Assembly: GCA_965200525.1 (NCBI GenBank)
Contig: OZ241368.1
Location: forward strand, 248,001 to 312,000
Source of the DNA: JANNPJ01 sp965200525
Lineage (GTDB): Bacteria; Actinomycetota; Actinomycetes; Actinomycetales; Kineosporiaceae
DNA: 64,000 nucleotides
Direction: 5' to 3'
The notes below the pieces were generated by a model that saw only the letters and a program-made list of their open reading frames with translations, had not been told where the DNA came from and did not search any database. This document shows positions 42,627 through 51,143 of this stretch, piece by piece. How positions within the stretch are numbered: position 1 is the stretch's first letter; every line of letters starts with the position of its first letter. The position numbers and the translations under genes are program-made.

Positions 42627-44219
42627 CTACCGGGTGTCGAGGTTGCGGGCCATGGTGGCCTGAGCCTGGAGGATCTCGGCGATCCGCACCTGCACCGAGT
42701 CCATCCGGCCGATGATCTCGCTGGTGGCGTGAATGCCGGAGGCGACCGCGCTGGTGTTGGCCTGGATGGCGGCGATCTGCTCGGCCACCTGGCCGGTGGC
42801 CGCGGCGGTCTCCCGGGCCAGTTCCTTGACCTCGGCCGCGACCACGGCGAAGCCCTTGCCGACGTCGCCGGCCCGGGCCGCCTCGATGGTCGCGTTCAGG
42901 GCCAGCAGGTTGGTCTGGTCGGCGATGCTCGAGATGATCTTGATGACGTCGCCGATCGCGGCCGACGCCGATCCCAGGCTCTCGACCTCGCCGGTCATCG
43001 TGCTGGCCCGCTCGACCGCCTCGTCGGCCACCCGCTCGGCGTCCGTGGTCGCCTCGCGCAACTGCTGGACCGAGTCGAGCAGGCCCTTGGCCCCGGCCTT
43101 CTCGGCCCCGGTCCGGCGCAGCGTCTCGATCCGCTGCGAGACCAGTTGCTGCACGTTGCGCAGCGCCCCCATCCGGGAGTCGGACAGGGTGATCCGCTCG
43201 GTGGTGAAGAAGTCCATGGTGGCGACCACCGCACCGGCGATGATGATCGGGAAGCAGATCCCGGACTTCACCCCGGCCCGGCCGGCCGCGGGGGCCCGCA
43301 CGCAGTCGGTCAGCTCGGCCAGGTCCTGCACGAAGACCAGGTCCCGGGCCCGCCAGGCCCGGCCCGACAGGCCCGCCCCTTCGGCGAAACTGGCGGCCAG
43401 GGTGACCTTCCGGAACTCCTCGCCGGCCGATCCGGACTCCTGGTCGAACCGCAGCACGTTGCCGGCCTCGTCGATCTTCCAGTACGAGCCGTAGGCCCAC
43501 CCAAATGCCTCCCGGACCGACTCCAACGCCACTCGGACCGTTTCATCCTCGTCCGAGGTTTCCATGATGCTACCCACCACGTCAGTCACGGCCAACCGGT
43601 CGCCCGTAATCTCCTGCAGACGGGTTTTGGCAATGGCCTGGAACACGGCCATATCGGCCAGTTTAGCGATTGCCTGCATCTTCGTTCGGCGGTCGGCGTC
43701 TTCTGTGACCGGTTGCTCGGAGAAGTACTCCAGTACGGCGGCCACGCGTCCGTCCTGCACGAGAGGGTGGCAGATCGCGGCTGTCATTCCTCGTGATCGA
43801 GCTTCGTTCGCCCGCAGGCAGTCGGAAATGGTGGCCAAATCGTCGATGAACACTGTTTCGCGGGAACGGAACGTGCGGCCCACTAATCCGGCGTCCATCG
43901 GATTGCGGCCGTCAGGGAAAGCTGAGGCCATTTTTTGGGCCAAAACACCGGTCTCGTAGGCTAAGTGCATCTGGGTGCCGGAGCCAGGCAACCAGACGGC
44001 ACCATAGCCGCTGTTCGAAACCCGCACAAAAGTGTCAACCGCAATCCGGTAAACGCTGGCCTCATCCGAGGCCAGATTCAGGGCCGCGATGATTTCGGCA
44101 AAAGTTTCGACATCATGAGGCACATCAGCCGCCTGCGATGCCATCGGGGTGCTCGTTTTGAACCCAAGCATCAGAAGCGCGGCCCCTCCAGACATGGACA
44201 ATCCGTTGACCGCATTCAT
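42627..44219 (-). CDS. Soluble methyl-accepting chemotaxis protein with two GAF domains
   Basis: About 530 residues. No membrane helix is evident. Two GAF domains (about residues 30-180, with YGAVWLPGSGTQMHLAYETG, and 190-360, with YGSYWKIDEAGNVLRFDQES) precede an MCP signalling domain whose hairpin tip reads QTNLLALNATIEAARAGDVG then KGFAVVAAEVKELARET. It would pass a cytoplasmic signal (redox or small ligand) to CheA/CheW. Start uncertain: ATG 44219, 44171 or 44144; GGAGG lies 13 bases before 44171. No che genes are in the window. Confidence 0.88.
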   Translation of the reverse strand: MNAVNGLSMSGGAALLMLGFKTSTPMASQAADVPHDVETFAEIIAALNLASDEASVYRIAVDTFVRVSNSGYGAVWLPGSGTQMHLAYETGVLAQKMASAFPDGRNPMDAGLVGRTFRSRETVFIDDLATISDCLRANEARSRGMTAAICHPLVQDGRVAAVLEYFSEQPVTEDADRRTKMQAIAKLADMAVFQAIAKTRLQEITGDRLAVTDVVGSIMETSDEDETVRVALESVREAFGWAYGSYWKIDEAGNVLRFDQESGSAGEEFRKVTLAASFAEGAGLSGRAWRARDLVFVQDLAELTDCVRAPAAGRAGVKSGICFPIIIAGAVVATMDFFTTERITLSDSRMGALRNVQQLVSQRIETLRRTGAEKAGAKGLLDSVQQLREATTDAERVADEAVERASTMTGEVESLGSASAAIGDVIKIISSIADQTNLLALNATIEAARAGDVGKGFAVVAAEVKELARETAAATGQVAEQIAAIQANTSAVASGIHATSEIIGRMDSVQVRIAEILQAQATMARNLDTR

Positions 44220-44461
44220 CGGCACCCGGTACCGAGGGCTTGAGGCGCGGCCCTGACGTGGATGTCCCGGAGTGGGCCAATCCACCCTCCACAACCCTGA
44301 GCAGTTAGGACGCATGCCGATTTCCCGGCGGCTGGGTGAGGTACGTGAACAGGTCGCCATGGGCGACCGAGGCTGTCAACGCTGGGCCATTCTTTCGTCC
44401 CCTGTTGACGTCACCGTCGGTCGCCGATCCCACTCACTCCCCCAGGAGGTCGTTCCGCCAG

Positions 44462-44780
44462 GATCACGAGGCCAGCCTCGTCCTGACCGTTCTCTTTGGC
44501 GGAGCAATTGCCTCGGCCCACATCCTCATCGACAACCGGCCCACCCTGGCCGCCGCCCTGGACGTCTACGCCGTGCCGATCCTGATCGGCTGCACCCTTG
44601 GCTACGGCGGTCCCAGCATCCGGGCGGTGATGCTCGCCCGTCCTGCAGCTGCTGGACGAGCGGCCGGTTCGGATCATGCGGTTCCTCGGCGCCGCGCACG
44701 AGCGGGACCTGCTGCGCCAGTCCGGAGCCAGTTACCAGATCCGCCAGGCCACACGGCAGGACTACCCGGCCCGTGACTAT
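44462..44780 (+). pseudogene. Decayed NACHT-type NTPase remnant (C-terminal part)
   Basis: A frame encodes a membrane segment (ASLVLTVLFGGAIASAHILI, then AAALDVYAVPILIGCTLGYG); the adjoining frame encodes VRIMRFLGAAHERDLLRQSG, ASYQIRQATRQDYPARDYRA, recalling 'RFLxxAxERxLLRxxGxxYxFxHxxLxxxxA' at the end of NACHT domains of actinobacterial STAND proteins. At least one frameshift lies between. Assignment is by pattern and is tentative. Confidence 0.45.
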
Positions 44781-44959
44781 CGAGCCCGCGCCGCAACCCC
44801 CGGAGCCCTCCTGCGACCTTCCGCTCATGCACGAGCCGGGCCCATATCTGCCCACTCGCCGGCAGGCGAGCGGACGGCTGCCGGTCCGGGGTAATTAGCT
44901 TGGCCTTCGTTGAGCGAGGGCTGGCCGTGGTGGGGAACGATCGCCAGGTGCAGGTCCTG

Positions 44960-45742
44960 ACACGAGCACCGGTTGCTGGCCAAGCTCAGGCAGCAACCCA
45001 CCCACATCGAAGCCCTGTCGAGCACGCCCGACGGCCAGAAGCTGGCGGCCGGCGACCGGAAGGGGAACCGTCTGCGTCTGGAACTGCGGCGACCCCGAGC
45101 CGGTACTGCGCTTCAAGGCGCGTACTCCAATCAAGTCGATCTCTTTCTCGCCGGACCAGCGGATGGTGGCCGTCGGCGGACGGGGCGGCCGAGTGCTGTT
45201 GCATTCGACCCTGGACGGCTCCAGCCTGCGCCGGCTACGGGCCGGTCGGACAACCTGGAACAGAAGCCTGACCGCAGTTACCTTCAGCCCGCGGGAGACA
45301 CTTTCTGCGCCGTCGGCGACTTCCGTAACGTGATCGTCGGGGACCTTTGACCCTCAGTACCGGCGTCGGCATCTGGAGGCCGACCGAGAAGCCCTTGTCG
45401 ACGATGCCATCGCCTACTCCCCCGACGCGACTCTGCTCGCCGCCGCCTACGGCGACCAGAAGATCCGGATCCGGACGCCGAACACCGGAAACTGGTCCGC
45501 ACCCTGCCAACGCCGCCCGGTGTCGTGCGCGCTCTGGTGTTCCTGCCCGGCAGCACGCTCCTGGCCAGCGGCGTCGAGCGCGTCATCCAGCTCACCGACG
45601 TGAACACCGGCGACGTCGTGGCCTCGTTCGGGGGGCACACGGCTACGGTGACGGCCCTGACCGTCTCACCGGAAGGGGCTGCGCTGGCCAGTGCCGACCA
45701 GGAGGGCGTCGTGCTGCGGCGGGAACTGTCCGGCGTGCTGTG
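44960..45742 (+). pseudogene. Decayed WD40-repeat protein
   Basis: WD40-like repeats are scattered over all three plus frames: THIEALSSTPDGQKLAAGDR, ISFSPDQRMVAVGGRGGRVL, AIAYSPDATLLAAAYGDQKI, and a last intact stretch from about 45523 (VRALVFLPGSTLLASGVERV, VTALTVSPEGAALASADQEG). Several frameshifts have destroyed the gene. It follows the NACHT remnant directly, so the original was probably a NACHT-WD40 STAND protein. Confidence 0.75.
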
Positions 45743-45882
45743 AGCCCACTCGTGATGAGCGTAACCGAGCTGCCCGGAGCACCATTCATCAACACCAGAC
45801 GGGTCATCGTCGGAGTCTGGCCTCGAGTGGGAATGCCAGCCACATCCACGCTGGCGAGGCCTCGCCATAAGCAAAGATCCGA

Positions 45883-46119
45883 TTAGCTTTCCGGCAGGCC
45901 AGCGAAGTCGCGCTTGGTCTTGCGGTACCAGCCCATACCGGCCACCGGGTTCTTCCACCGGCCCCGCATCTGCGCCGCGGCCTTCTCGTGCGCCGCGTCA
46001 CCACTGGCGACCATCTCCTTCAGATGGGCGTCCTGGGCCTTGATGACGTCGTTGGCGCTCTGCCCGGACAGGGGAAGATCGCACGGTCCACCCAGCTGCT
46101 GACAGGTCATCGTCTTCAT
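45883..46119 (-). CDS. Small conserved protein, DUF1059-like, copy 2
   Basis: Same 78-residue protein as at 31716-31952 apart from about two residues at the C-terminus (FAGLPES instead of FAALPEG). The upstream region and SD are also the same. Having two near-identical copies with intact reading frames suggests a recent duplication, or gene conversion. Confidence 0.75.
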   Translation of the reverse strand: MKTMTCQQLGGPCDLPLSGQSANDVIKAQDAHLKEMVASGDAAHEKAAAQMRGRWKNPVAGMGWYRKTKRDFAGLPES

Positions 46120-46264
46120 GTGAAAGCTCTCCTTGGTTCTGGCTCGTCGGGCCGTCTGCAGCGCAGAGCCCGCCCGGCTGGGCCGATCGCGACCCACGAT
46201 GTCGCGGATCGGTACGAGCCCCACCCTAGGAACGGTCGGTAGGACCGTGCTTCTCGATTCCTGA
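45883..46264. repeat. Duplicated block of about 380 bp, copy 2
   Basis: Nearly identical to 31716-32097 in the same orientation, differing at a handful of positions (for example GTAGGACCG here, GTAGGTCCG there). Recombination between the copies would delete the 14 kb that hold the IS4, IS1380, c-di-GMP and MCP genes. Confidence 0.9.
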
Positions 46265-46382
46265 TCAGTGCGTGACCGCGCCCTTCCGGCGATCACCCTC
46301 CCCCGGCCCGGTGGCTCTCGGCTGGACGCTCGGGTCCGAGCTTGCGAGTGTGGGGTTCACGTCCGTTCAAGGAGGCACCTGG

Positions 46383-47435
46383 ATGCAGTACCGACAGTTG
46401 GGCCGTTCCGGCCTGCGCGTCTCGACGCTCACCCTCGGCACGATGGGGTTCGGCGGCACGGGGTGGGCCAGCCCGGTCGGGCAGATCGGCGTCGAGGGAG
46501 CCCGCGAGCAGATCGCCCTGGCTCGTGATGCCGGGGTCAACCTGATCGACACGGCGGACGTCTACTCCAGCGGTCTGTCCGAGGAGATCCTCGGTGAGGC
46601 GCTCGGCCACGACCGCGACGAGGTGCTGATCGCCACCAAGGTCCGCATGCCGATGGGCGAGGGCCCCAACGATGCCGGCCTGTCCCGCCATCACATCATC
46701 CGCTCGGCCGAGAACAGCCTGCGGCGGTTGCAGACCGATCACATCGACCTGTACCAGCTGCACGAATGGGACGGGCAGACCCCGCTGGAGGAAACCCTCG
46801 GCGCGCTGGACGATCTGGTCCGCAGCGGCAAGGTCCGTTACGTCGGCGCCTCGAACTACGCCGCCTGGCACCTGATGAAGGCCCTCGGGGTCTCCGAGCG
46901 GCGCGGGCTGGAACATTTCGTCAGCCAGCAGATCTACTACTCCCTGCAGAACCGGGACGCCGAGACCGAACTGGTCCCCGTGTCGCTCGACCAGGGCCTG
47001 GGCATCCTGGTCTGGAGCCCGCTGGCCGGTGGTCTGCTCTCGGGCAAGTACCGCCGGGGCGTGTCGGCTCCCGAGGGCAGCCGTCACCTGACGGACTGGG
47101 ACGAGCCGCCGGTCAACGACGAGGACAAGCTGTACGACACGATCGAGACGGCCGTCGAGATCGGCAAGACGCGCGGCGTCTCCGCCGCCCAGGTCGCCCT
47201 CGCCTGGACTCTGGCCAAGCCGGCCGTGACGTCGTTGATCGTCGGCGCCCGCACCCCGCAGCAGCTGAGCGACAACCTGGCCGCCGCTGACCTGGAGCTG
47301 AGCGCCGAGGAGATCGCCCGGCTCGACCAGGTCAGCGGTGAGCCGCTGCGCTACCCGTACTGGCATCAGGCCAAGACCAGCTCCGAGCGGCTGAGCCCGG
47401 CCGATCTCAGCCTCCTGGGGCGCTTCATCGACTGA
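46383..47435 (+). CDS. Aldo/keto reductase
   Basis: A 350-residue NADPH-dependent oxidoreductase. Conserved: LGRSGLRVSTLTLGTMGFGG, NLIDTADVYSSGLSEEILGE (Asp and Tyr of the catalytic tetrad), LIATKVRMPMG (Lys), IDLYQLHEWDGQTPLEETLG (His region), GKVRYVGASNYAAW and the cofactor-binding SLIVGARTPQQLSDNL. Start at ATG 46383 set by AAGGAGG. The substrate is unknown; members reduce aldehydes or sugars. It converges with the kinase remnant, overlapping by 11 bases. Confidence 0.92.
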   Translation: MQYRQLGRSGLRVSTLTLGTMGFGGTGWASPVGQIGVEGAREQIALARDAGVNLIDTADVYSSGLSEEILGEALGHDRDEVLIATKVRMPMGEGPNDAGLSRHHIIRSAENSLRRLQTDHIDLYQLHEWDGQTPLEETLGALDDLVRSGKVRYVGASNYAAWHLMKALGVSERRGLEHFVSQQIYYSLQNRDAETELVPVSLDQGLGILVWSPLAGGLLSGKYRRGVSAPEGSRHLTDWDEPPVNDEDKLYDTIETAVEIGKTRGVSAAQVALAWTLAKPAVTSLIVGARTPQQLSDNLAAADLELSAEEIARLDQVSGEPLRYPYWHQAKTSSERLSPADLSLLGRFID

Positions 47436-48285
47436 CACCGCTGATTGCGTTCGTCACCGCCGTTCCTGCCGGCAGATGAATGGAGAAGCAGGACCCCTGC
47501 CCGGGGCTGCTCGTCACGCTCACCGCGCCCTGGTGGGCCTGGGCGATCTGCCGCACGATGGCCAGCCCGAGCCCGCTGCCTCCCGAATCACGGCTGCGTG
47601 AGGCGTCGGCCCGCCAGAAGCGATCGAACACGTGGGGCAGGTGCTCGGGGGCGATGCCGACCCCCTCGTCCAGCACGCGGATCTCCACCGTCCCGCCCTC
47701 GCGCCGGGCGATCAGGCTAACCTCGCCGCCCTGGGGGGTGTATCTGATCGCACTCGAGACGAGGTTGCCCACCGCCTGCCGCAGGCGCACCGGGTCGGCC
47801 CTCACCACCAACCCGTCAGCGACATCGGAGCTCAGGCGAACCCCTGCGGCATCCGCCTGCGGCCGGTGCGCCGTGACGATCTGCCCAATCAGGTCCGCGA
47901 CCGGCACCGGTGCCGGCGACAGTCGCAGGCCACCGGCGTCGGCCACGGCCAGATCCTGCAGGTCATCGACGATTGCCTGCAGTTGTAGCGCTTCTCGCAG
48001 GAGCGCCTCGGTCAGATGCGGGTCTGAGGCCGGCGTCGACAGCCCGTCCTGCACGGCCTCGAGCCAGCTGCGCATGTTGGTCAACGGGGTCCGCAGCTCG
48101 TGAGCCACGTCGCTGACCATTTGGGTGCGCTGCTGTTCGGCTCGTTCGCGTCGCTCGGCCGAGGTGTTCAAGGCGTCCGCGAGCAAACCGATCTCGTCGT
48201 TCCGTCCGACCGGGACCCGGGCGTTGTTCTGGCGGGATGCGGCCAGGGCTCTGCGGTCGGCCGGCGGGGTGGCCCCACCGATCAC
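47425..48285 (-). pseudogene. Sensor histidine kinase, 5' end lost
   Basis: What remains: the last part of a HAMP domain (ARVPVGRNDEIGLLADALN), HisKA with the phospho-acceptor His in SDVAHELRTPLTNMRSWLEA, and a full HATPase (N box LRQAVGNLVSSAIRYTPQGG, G1 DEGVGI, F box FDRFWRAD, G2 SGLGLAIV). The membrane sensor is missing. Upstream of about 48,225 the frame runs into a transposase fragment, and the ATG at 48285 lies inside that fragment. No response regulator gene is next to it. The product may still be a soluble kinase but the gene is truncated. Confidence 0.8.
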
Positions 48286-48286
48286 C

Positions 48287-48484
48287 CGGGTCTTGCAGCA
48301 GGTGCAGATCGATCACACGGTGGTCGACGTGATCGTTGTCGATGAGCAGCACCGACGTCCGATCGGTCGCCCATACGTGACGGCAGCGATCGACGTGTTC
48401 AGCCGCACCCTGGTCGGCTTGGTCGTCACGCTCGAAGCACCCTCGGCGCTGTCGGTGGGCCTGTGCCTGGGCCACATGGTCACG
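48287..48484 (+). pseudogene. Integrase-core transposase fragment (Mu/TniA type)
   Basis: One stretch of about 65 codons: VLQQVQIDHTVVDVIVVDEQ, HRRPIGRPYVTAAIDVFSRT, LVGLVVTLEAPSALSVGLCL. This is the first part of an rve/DDE core, with the first Asp in QIDHT and the second-strand AIDVFSR. Neither start nor end is present. It abuts the truncated kinase, so the breakpoint marks a past rearrangement. Confidence 0.75.
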
Positions 48485-48507
48485 ATCACGAAGCAAGATC
48501 ATTTGTT

Positions 48508-48539
48508 GGTCGTTCCACTTCCTAGGAAGTGGAACGACC
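48508..48539. repeat. Perfect 32-bp palindrome without spacer
   Basis: GGTCGTTCCACTTCCT (48508-48523) is followed directly by its exact reverse complement (48524-48539). It lies between the transposase fragment and the end of the VOC gene, 41 bases past that stop. It could be a terminator for the VOC gene or two IS ends joined head to head. Confidence 0.85.
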
Positions 48540-48579
48540 CATTCTCCGGTGACCCCCCGATCTGCGGTTCGGCACCAGC

Positions 48580-48972
48580 TCAGCCGTTGGTGTCCGGGGC
48601 GTTCCAGTCAACGAGTTGCACGATGACGCCGTTGGGGTCGCGAACCTGGAAGGCTCGCTCGCCCCAGGCCTCCGCGGTCAGCGGCATGGTGATGGGGACG
48701 CCTTCGCTTTGAAGGCGGGCGAGTTCACCCTCGAGGTCGTCCACGACGAAGGCGAGGATCAGTCCGGCGGCGTGGACGTCGCGCTGCCCGGCGGGGAGGG
48801 TGCTCAGCCCGAGGCCAAGGTAGATGACGTTTATCCCGGCGTCGTCGCGGGCGAGGGAGGCGAATCCGTCGGCAGCCATCTGCTCAGTGAAGCCGAAGTG
48901 CTCGCACAGAAACGCGCTGGAGGCCGGCACGTCGTTGACGTTGAGCGAGAGTGCGGTTGAGCTGATCTTCAT
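48580..48972 (-). CDS. VOC-family (glyoxalase-like) protein
   Basis: A 130-residue protein of the vicinal-oxygen-chelate superfamily: two beta-alpha-beta-beta-beta units, SSTALSLNVNDVPASSAFLC, EHFGFTEQM, then LILAFVVDDLEGELARLQSE and the closing FQVRDPNGVIVQLVDW. Members include glyoxalases, dioxygenases and antibiotic-binding proteins; the role is unknown. Start at ATG 48970-48972 preceded by CGGAGGAAG. Divergent from the TetR gene, sharing an intergenic palindrome, so it is the probable target of that repressor. Confidence 0.88.
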   Translation of the reverse strand: MKISSTALSLNVNDVPASSAFLCEHFGFTEQMAADGFASLARDDAGINVIYLGLGLSTLPAGQRDVHAAGLILAFVVDDLEGELARLQSEGVPITMPLTAEAWGERAFQVRDPNGVIVQLVDWNAPDTNG

Positions 48973-49002
48973 GGCTTCCTCCGATGACAGCGATCCACAA
49001 TT

Positions 49003-49023
49003 ACTCCGTACACTGTACAGAGT
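49003..49023. promoter_or_regulatory. TetR operator between VOC and TetR genes
   Basis: A 21-base near-palindrome (49003-49023) with arms ACTCCGTACA and TGTACAGAGT around a central base; 18 of 20 arm positions pair. It is placed to control both divergent genes. Confidence 0.75.
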
Positions 49024-49058
49024 ATCGGGTGCAACGAGTGGGCGGCGAGAATGTTCCC

Positions 49059-49832
49059 GTGGCGACCAACCGGAGCAGCGCGGGTGACCCCGCACGTACC
49101 CTTGCCCTGTTGTGGCGAGAGGAGCCCGCCTCCTCTCGCCGTGGTCCGCAACGCACCTTCGATGTGGACGCCGTGGTGGATGCCGCCATTGCCTTGGCCG
49201 ACGAAATGGGCCTCGGCGCGGTCAGCATCCGCCGGGTCGCGCAGCGAGTGGGAAGCTCGCCGATGTCGCTGTATACCTATCTCCCTGGCAAGGCCGAGTT
49301 GCTCGATCTCATGCTCGACACCCTCTACCTGCGAATGGAACGCCCACTCACGGGCGGCCAGCCGTGGCGCGAGCGTCTCAGAGCGGTAGCCGAGACGAAT
49401 CGGGCCCTGTACGAGGCCCACCCCTGGGCGGCCTCGGTATCCACGCTACGTCCACCGCTAGGGCCGGGGCAGATGGCCAAGTACGAGTATGAACTGGCGG
49501 CACTGGAGGGCAGCGGGCTCGACGACATGGAGATCGACGACAGCCTCACCTACCTACTGACGTTCGTTCGGGCCAGCTCTCGCGATACCCGGGATGCCCA
49601 GGCCGCAGTTCGTGACAGTGGGATGGACGACCAACAATGGTGGGACAGCGCCGGCCCCCTCCTGACACGAGTCCTCGACCCGCGCACCTACCCACTGGCC
49701 ACCCGGATCGGCACCGCAGCAGGCACGCAGCGCGGCAGCGCCCACGACACGACCCAGGCTTACGACTTCGGCCTGGAGCGCACCCTCGACGCCATCACAA
49801 CACTGGTCCAGCGGCACTGCCCACCACTCTGA
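49059..49832 (+). CDS. TetR-family repressor
   Basis: About 257 residues. HTH: VDAVVDAAIALADEMGLGAV, SIRRVAQRVGSSPMSLYTYL, PGKAELLDLMLDT. The ligand domain resembles TetR_C-type proteins (ERLRAVAETNRALYEAHPWA). GTG 49059 is chosen as start; GTG 49029 and 49038 are alternatives. It divergently flanks the VOC gene and likely derepresses it in response to a small hydrophobic compound such as an antibiotic. Confidence 0.9.
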   Translation: MATNRSSAGDPARTLALLWREEPASSRRGPQRTFDVDAVVDAAIALADEMGLGAVSIRRVAQRVGSSPMSLYTYLPGKAELLDLMLDTLYLRMERPLTGGQPWRERLRAVAETNRALYEAHPWAASVSTLRPPLGPGQMAKYEYELAALEGSGLDDMEIDDSLTYLLTFVRASSRDTRDAQAAVRDSGMDDQQWWDSAGPLLTRVLDPRTYPLATRIGTAAGTQRGSAHDTTQAYDFGLERTLDAITTLVQRHCPPL

Positions 49833-49877
49833 GTCCCACGCGTCGGATTCATCTAAACCAGCACGGTGGACCTGTCC

Positions 49878-49926
49878 GTGCAGACGAGTTCGGACATCCG
49901 TGCAGACAACCGCGAACATCGACAGG
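49878..49926. repeat. Two direct repeats left of the serine recombinase
   Basis: GTGCAGACGAGTTCGGACAT at 49878 and GTGCAGACAACCGCGAACAT at 49900 start 22 bases apart; the second is followed by CGACAGG. Related copies lie right of the recombinase at 50621, 50652, about 50691 and 50721. Confidence 0.75.
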
Positions 49927-50032
49927 TGGCGCATAGTCCCAGGTCAATTTTGTCCGAAACTCGTGTCCGCGCCTATGTAACGTCATCGGGTGTTCGCGTT
50001 ACGGTTCTGGCACGAGAATCGGCTACGGGCGG

Positions 50033-50605
50033 GTGTCGACCCGCGATCAGAACCCCGACGCCCAGCGGGACGCGCCGAACGCGGCCGGCTGCGAGACGGT
50101 GTTCGTCGACAAAGCCTCCGGCAAGCTCGCCCGGCGGCCCGAGCTGGACAAGGCCCTGCTGTCGGCCGCCTGCGCCGGCGATCAGCTGGTGGTCACGAAA
50201 CTGGACCGGCTCGGCCGGTCGCTGGAGCACCTGATCGCGTTGTCGAGGAAACTGCAGGAGCGCCAGGTCGACCTGGTGGTGCTCGATCAGGGCATCGACA
50301 CCTCGACCGCGATCGGGCGGATGTTCTTCCAGATCCTCGGCTCGATCGCCGAGTTCGAGCACGCACTGATGTCCGAGCGGATGATGGACGGGCTGGCCGC
50401 AGCGCGCGCCCGCGGCCGCACTGGTGGGCAGAAACCGAAGCTGAGACCCCGGCATGTGAAGGTGGCCCGGGAGATGTACGAGGAGACCGGACCGGACGGA
50501 CGCCGGGTGCACACCGTGGCGCAGATCGCCACGGAGTTCGGCGTCACCCGCCCAACCATCTACCGCCACCTCGCCAAACCCACCGAGCCCGCGGCCGCCG
50601 GCTGA
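50033..50605 (+). CDS. Serine recombinase (resolvase/invertase family)
   Basis: A small serine recombinase of about 190-200 residues. The catalytic domain shows RVSTRDQNPDAQRDAPNAAG (active-site Ser in RVST), GDQLVVTKLDRLGRSLEHLI, the long E helix IGRMFFQILGSIAEFEHALM, SERMMDGLAAARARGRTGGQ, and a C-terminal HTH (TVAQIATEFGVTRPTIYRHL). In relatives the protein begins MRIGYARVS; here the same codons are present (50012-50035) but the first is ACG. With GTG 50033 as start the catalytic Ser would be residue 2. Either initiation at ACG occurs or the start codon was lost. It is flanked by short direct repeats and so may act on them. Confidence 0.85.
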   Translation: MSTRDQNPDAQRDAPNAAGCETVFVDKASGKLARRPELDKALLSAACAGDQLVVTKLDRLGRSLEHLIALSRKLQERQVDLVVLDQGIDTSTAIGRMFFQILGSIAEFEHALMSERMMDGLAAARARGRTGGQKPKLRPRHVKVAREMYEETGPDGRRVHTVAQIATEFGVTRPTIYRHLAKPTEPAAAG

Positions 50606-50620
50606 CCCGGCCGTTGCCTC

Positions 50621-50746
50621 GTGCAGACGAGTTCGAGCCAGTCGACGCGTTGTGCACACGAACTCGGACACTCCGTAAGTCCGCACTCCCCTGCACACGC
50701 CTCCAAACCGGCAGGTCATTGTGCAGACGACCTCGGACATCGACAG
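50621..50746. repeat. Four degenerate direct repeats right of the recombinase
   Basis: Copies begin at 50621 (GTGCAGACGAGTTCG), 50652 (GTGCACACGAACTCGGACAC), about 50691 (CTGCACACGCCTCC) and 50721 (GTGCAGACGACCTCGGACAT then CGACAG). Spacing is 31, 39 and 30 bases. They look like an accessory/crossover site of a resolvase system, or tandem ends of a small element. Confidence 0.7.
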
Positions 50747-51143
50747 CTGGTCCACCCGGTGGCGGCCCGCAAGGGACGCCGGCTGGACGACGAGGGGGAC
50801 ACGCCCTACCCCTGAAGGTCACGCGGACCGAGGTGCTCCCGACCGGAGTGATCCGGGTGATCTACGTTCCGTCCGAGGTGCCCGCCAAGGTCGGCTACGA
50901 CGACATCAAGGACCACGCGCCCCACGGCAACTAGCGAGGCCGCCCCGGAACACCGCGACCGGGCCCCGGTTCAGCCGGGCTGTTCCCCACGGCCCTGTGC
51001 GTGCGGCGACAGTCGGGATGGCGAGTTGATGGCTTTTGTGGGCCTATGCAACGATGCATCGCCCTACCCGCCGGTATCTCCGGGTGGAGGGGCAGTTCGC
51101 ACGCACGGATCCACCGACCCTGAACCGAACGTAAAGGAACCTC
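50747..51143. other. Gene-free stretch with possible gene end
   Basis: A plus-strand frame ending at 50934 encodes VTRTEVLPTGVIRVIYVPSE, VPAKVGYDDIKDHAPHGN, plausibly the C-terminus of a lost gene. No start is visible. Nothing else. Confidence 0.35.

Noticed and set aside
49878..50746. CRISPR array formed by the recombinase repeats
   Set aside because: Repeats are degenerate, spacing is irregular (22-39 bases start to start), and a 700-base gene lies between them; no cas genes.
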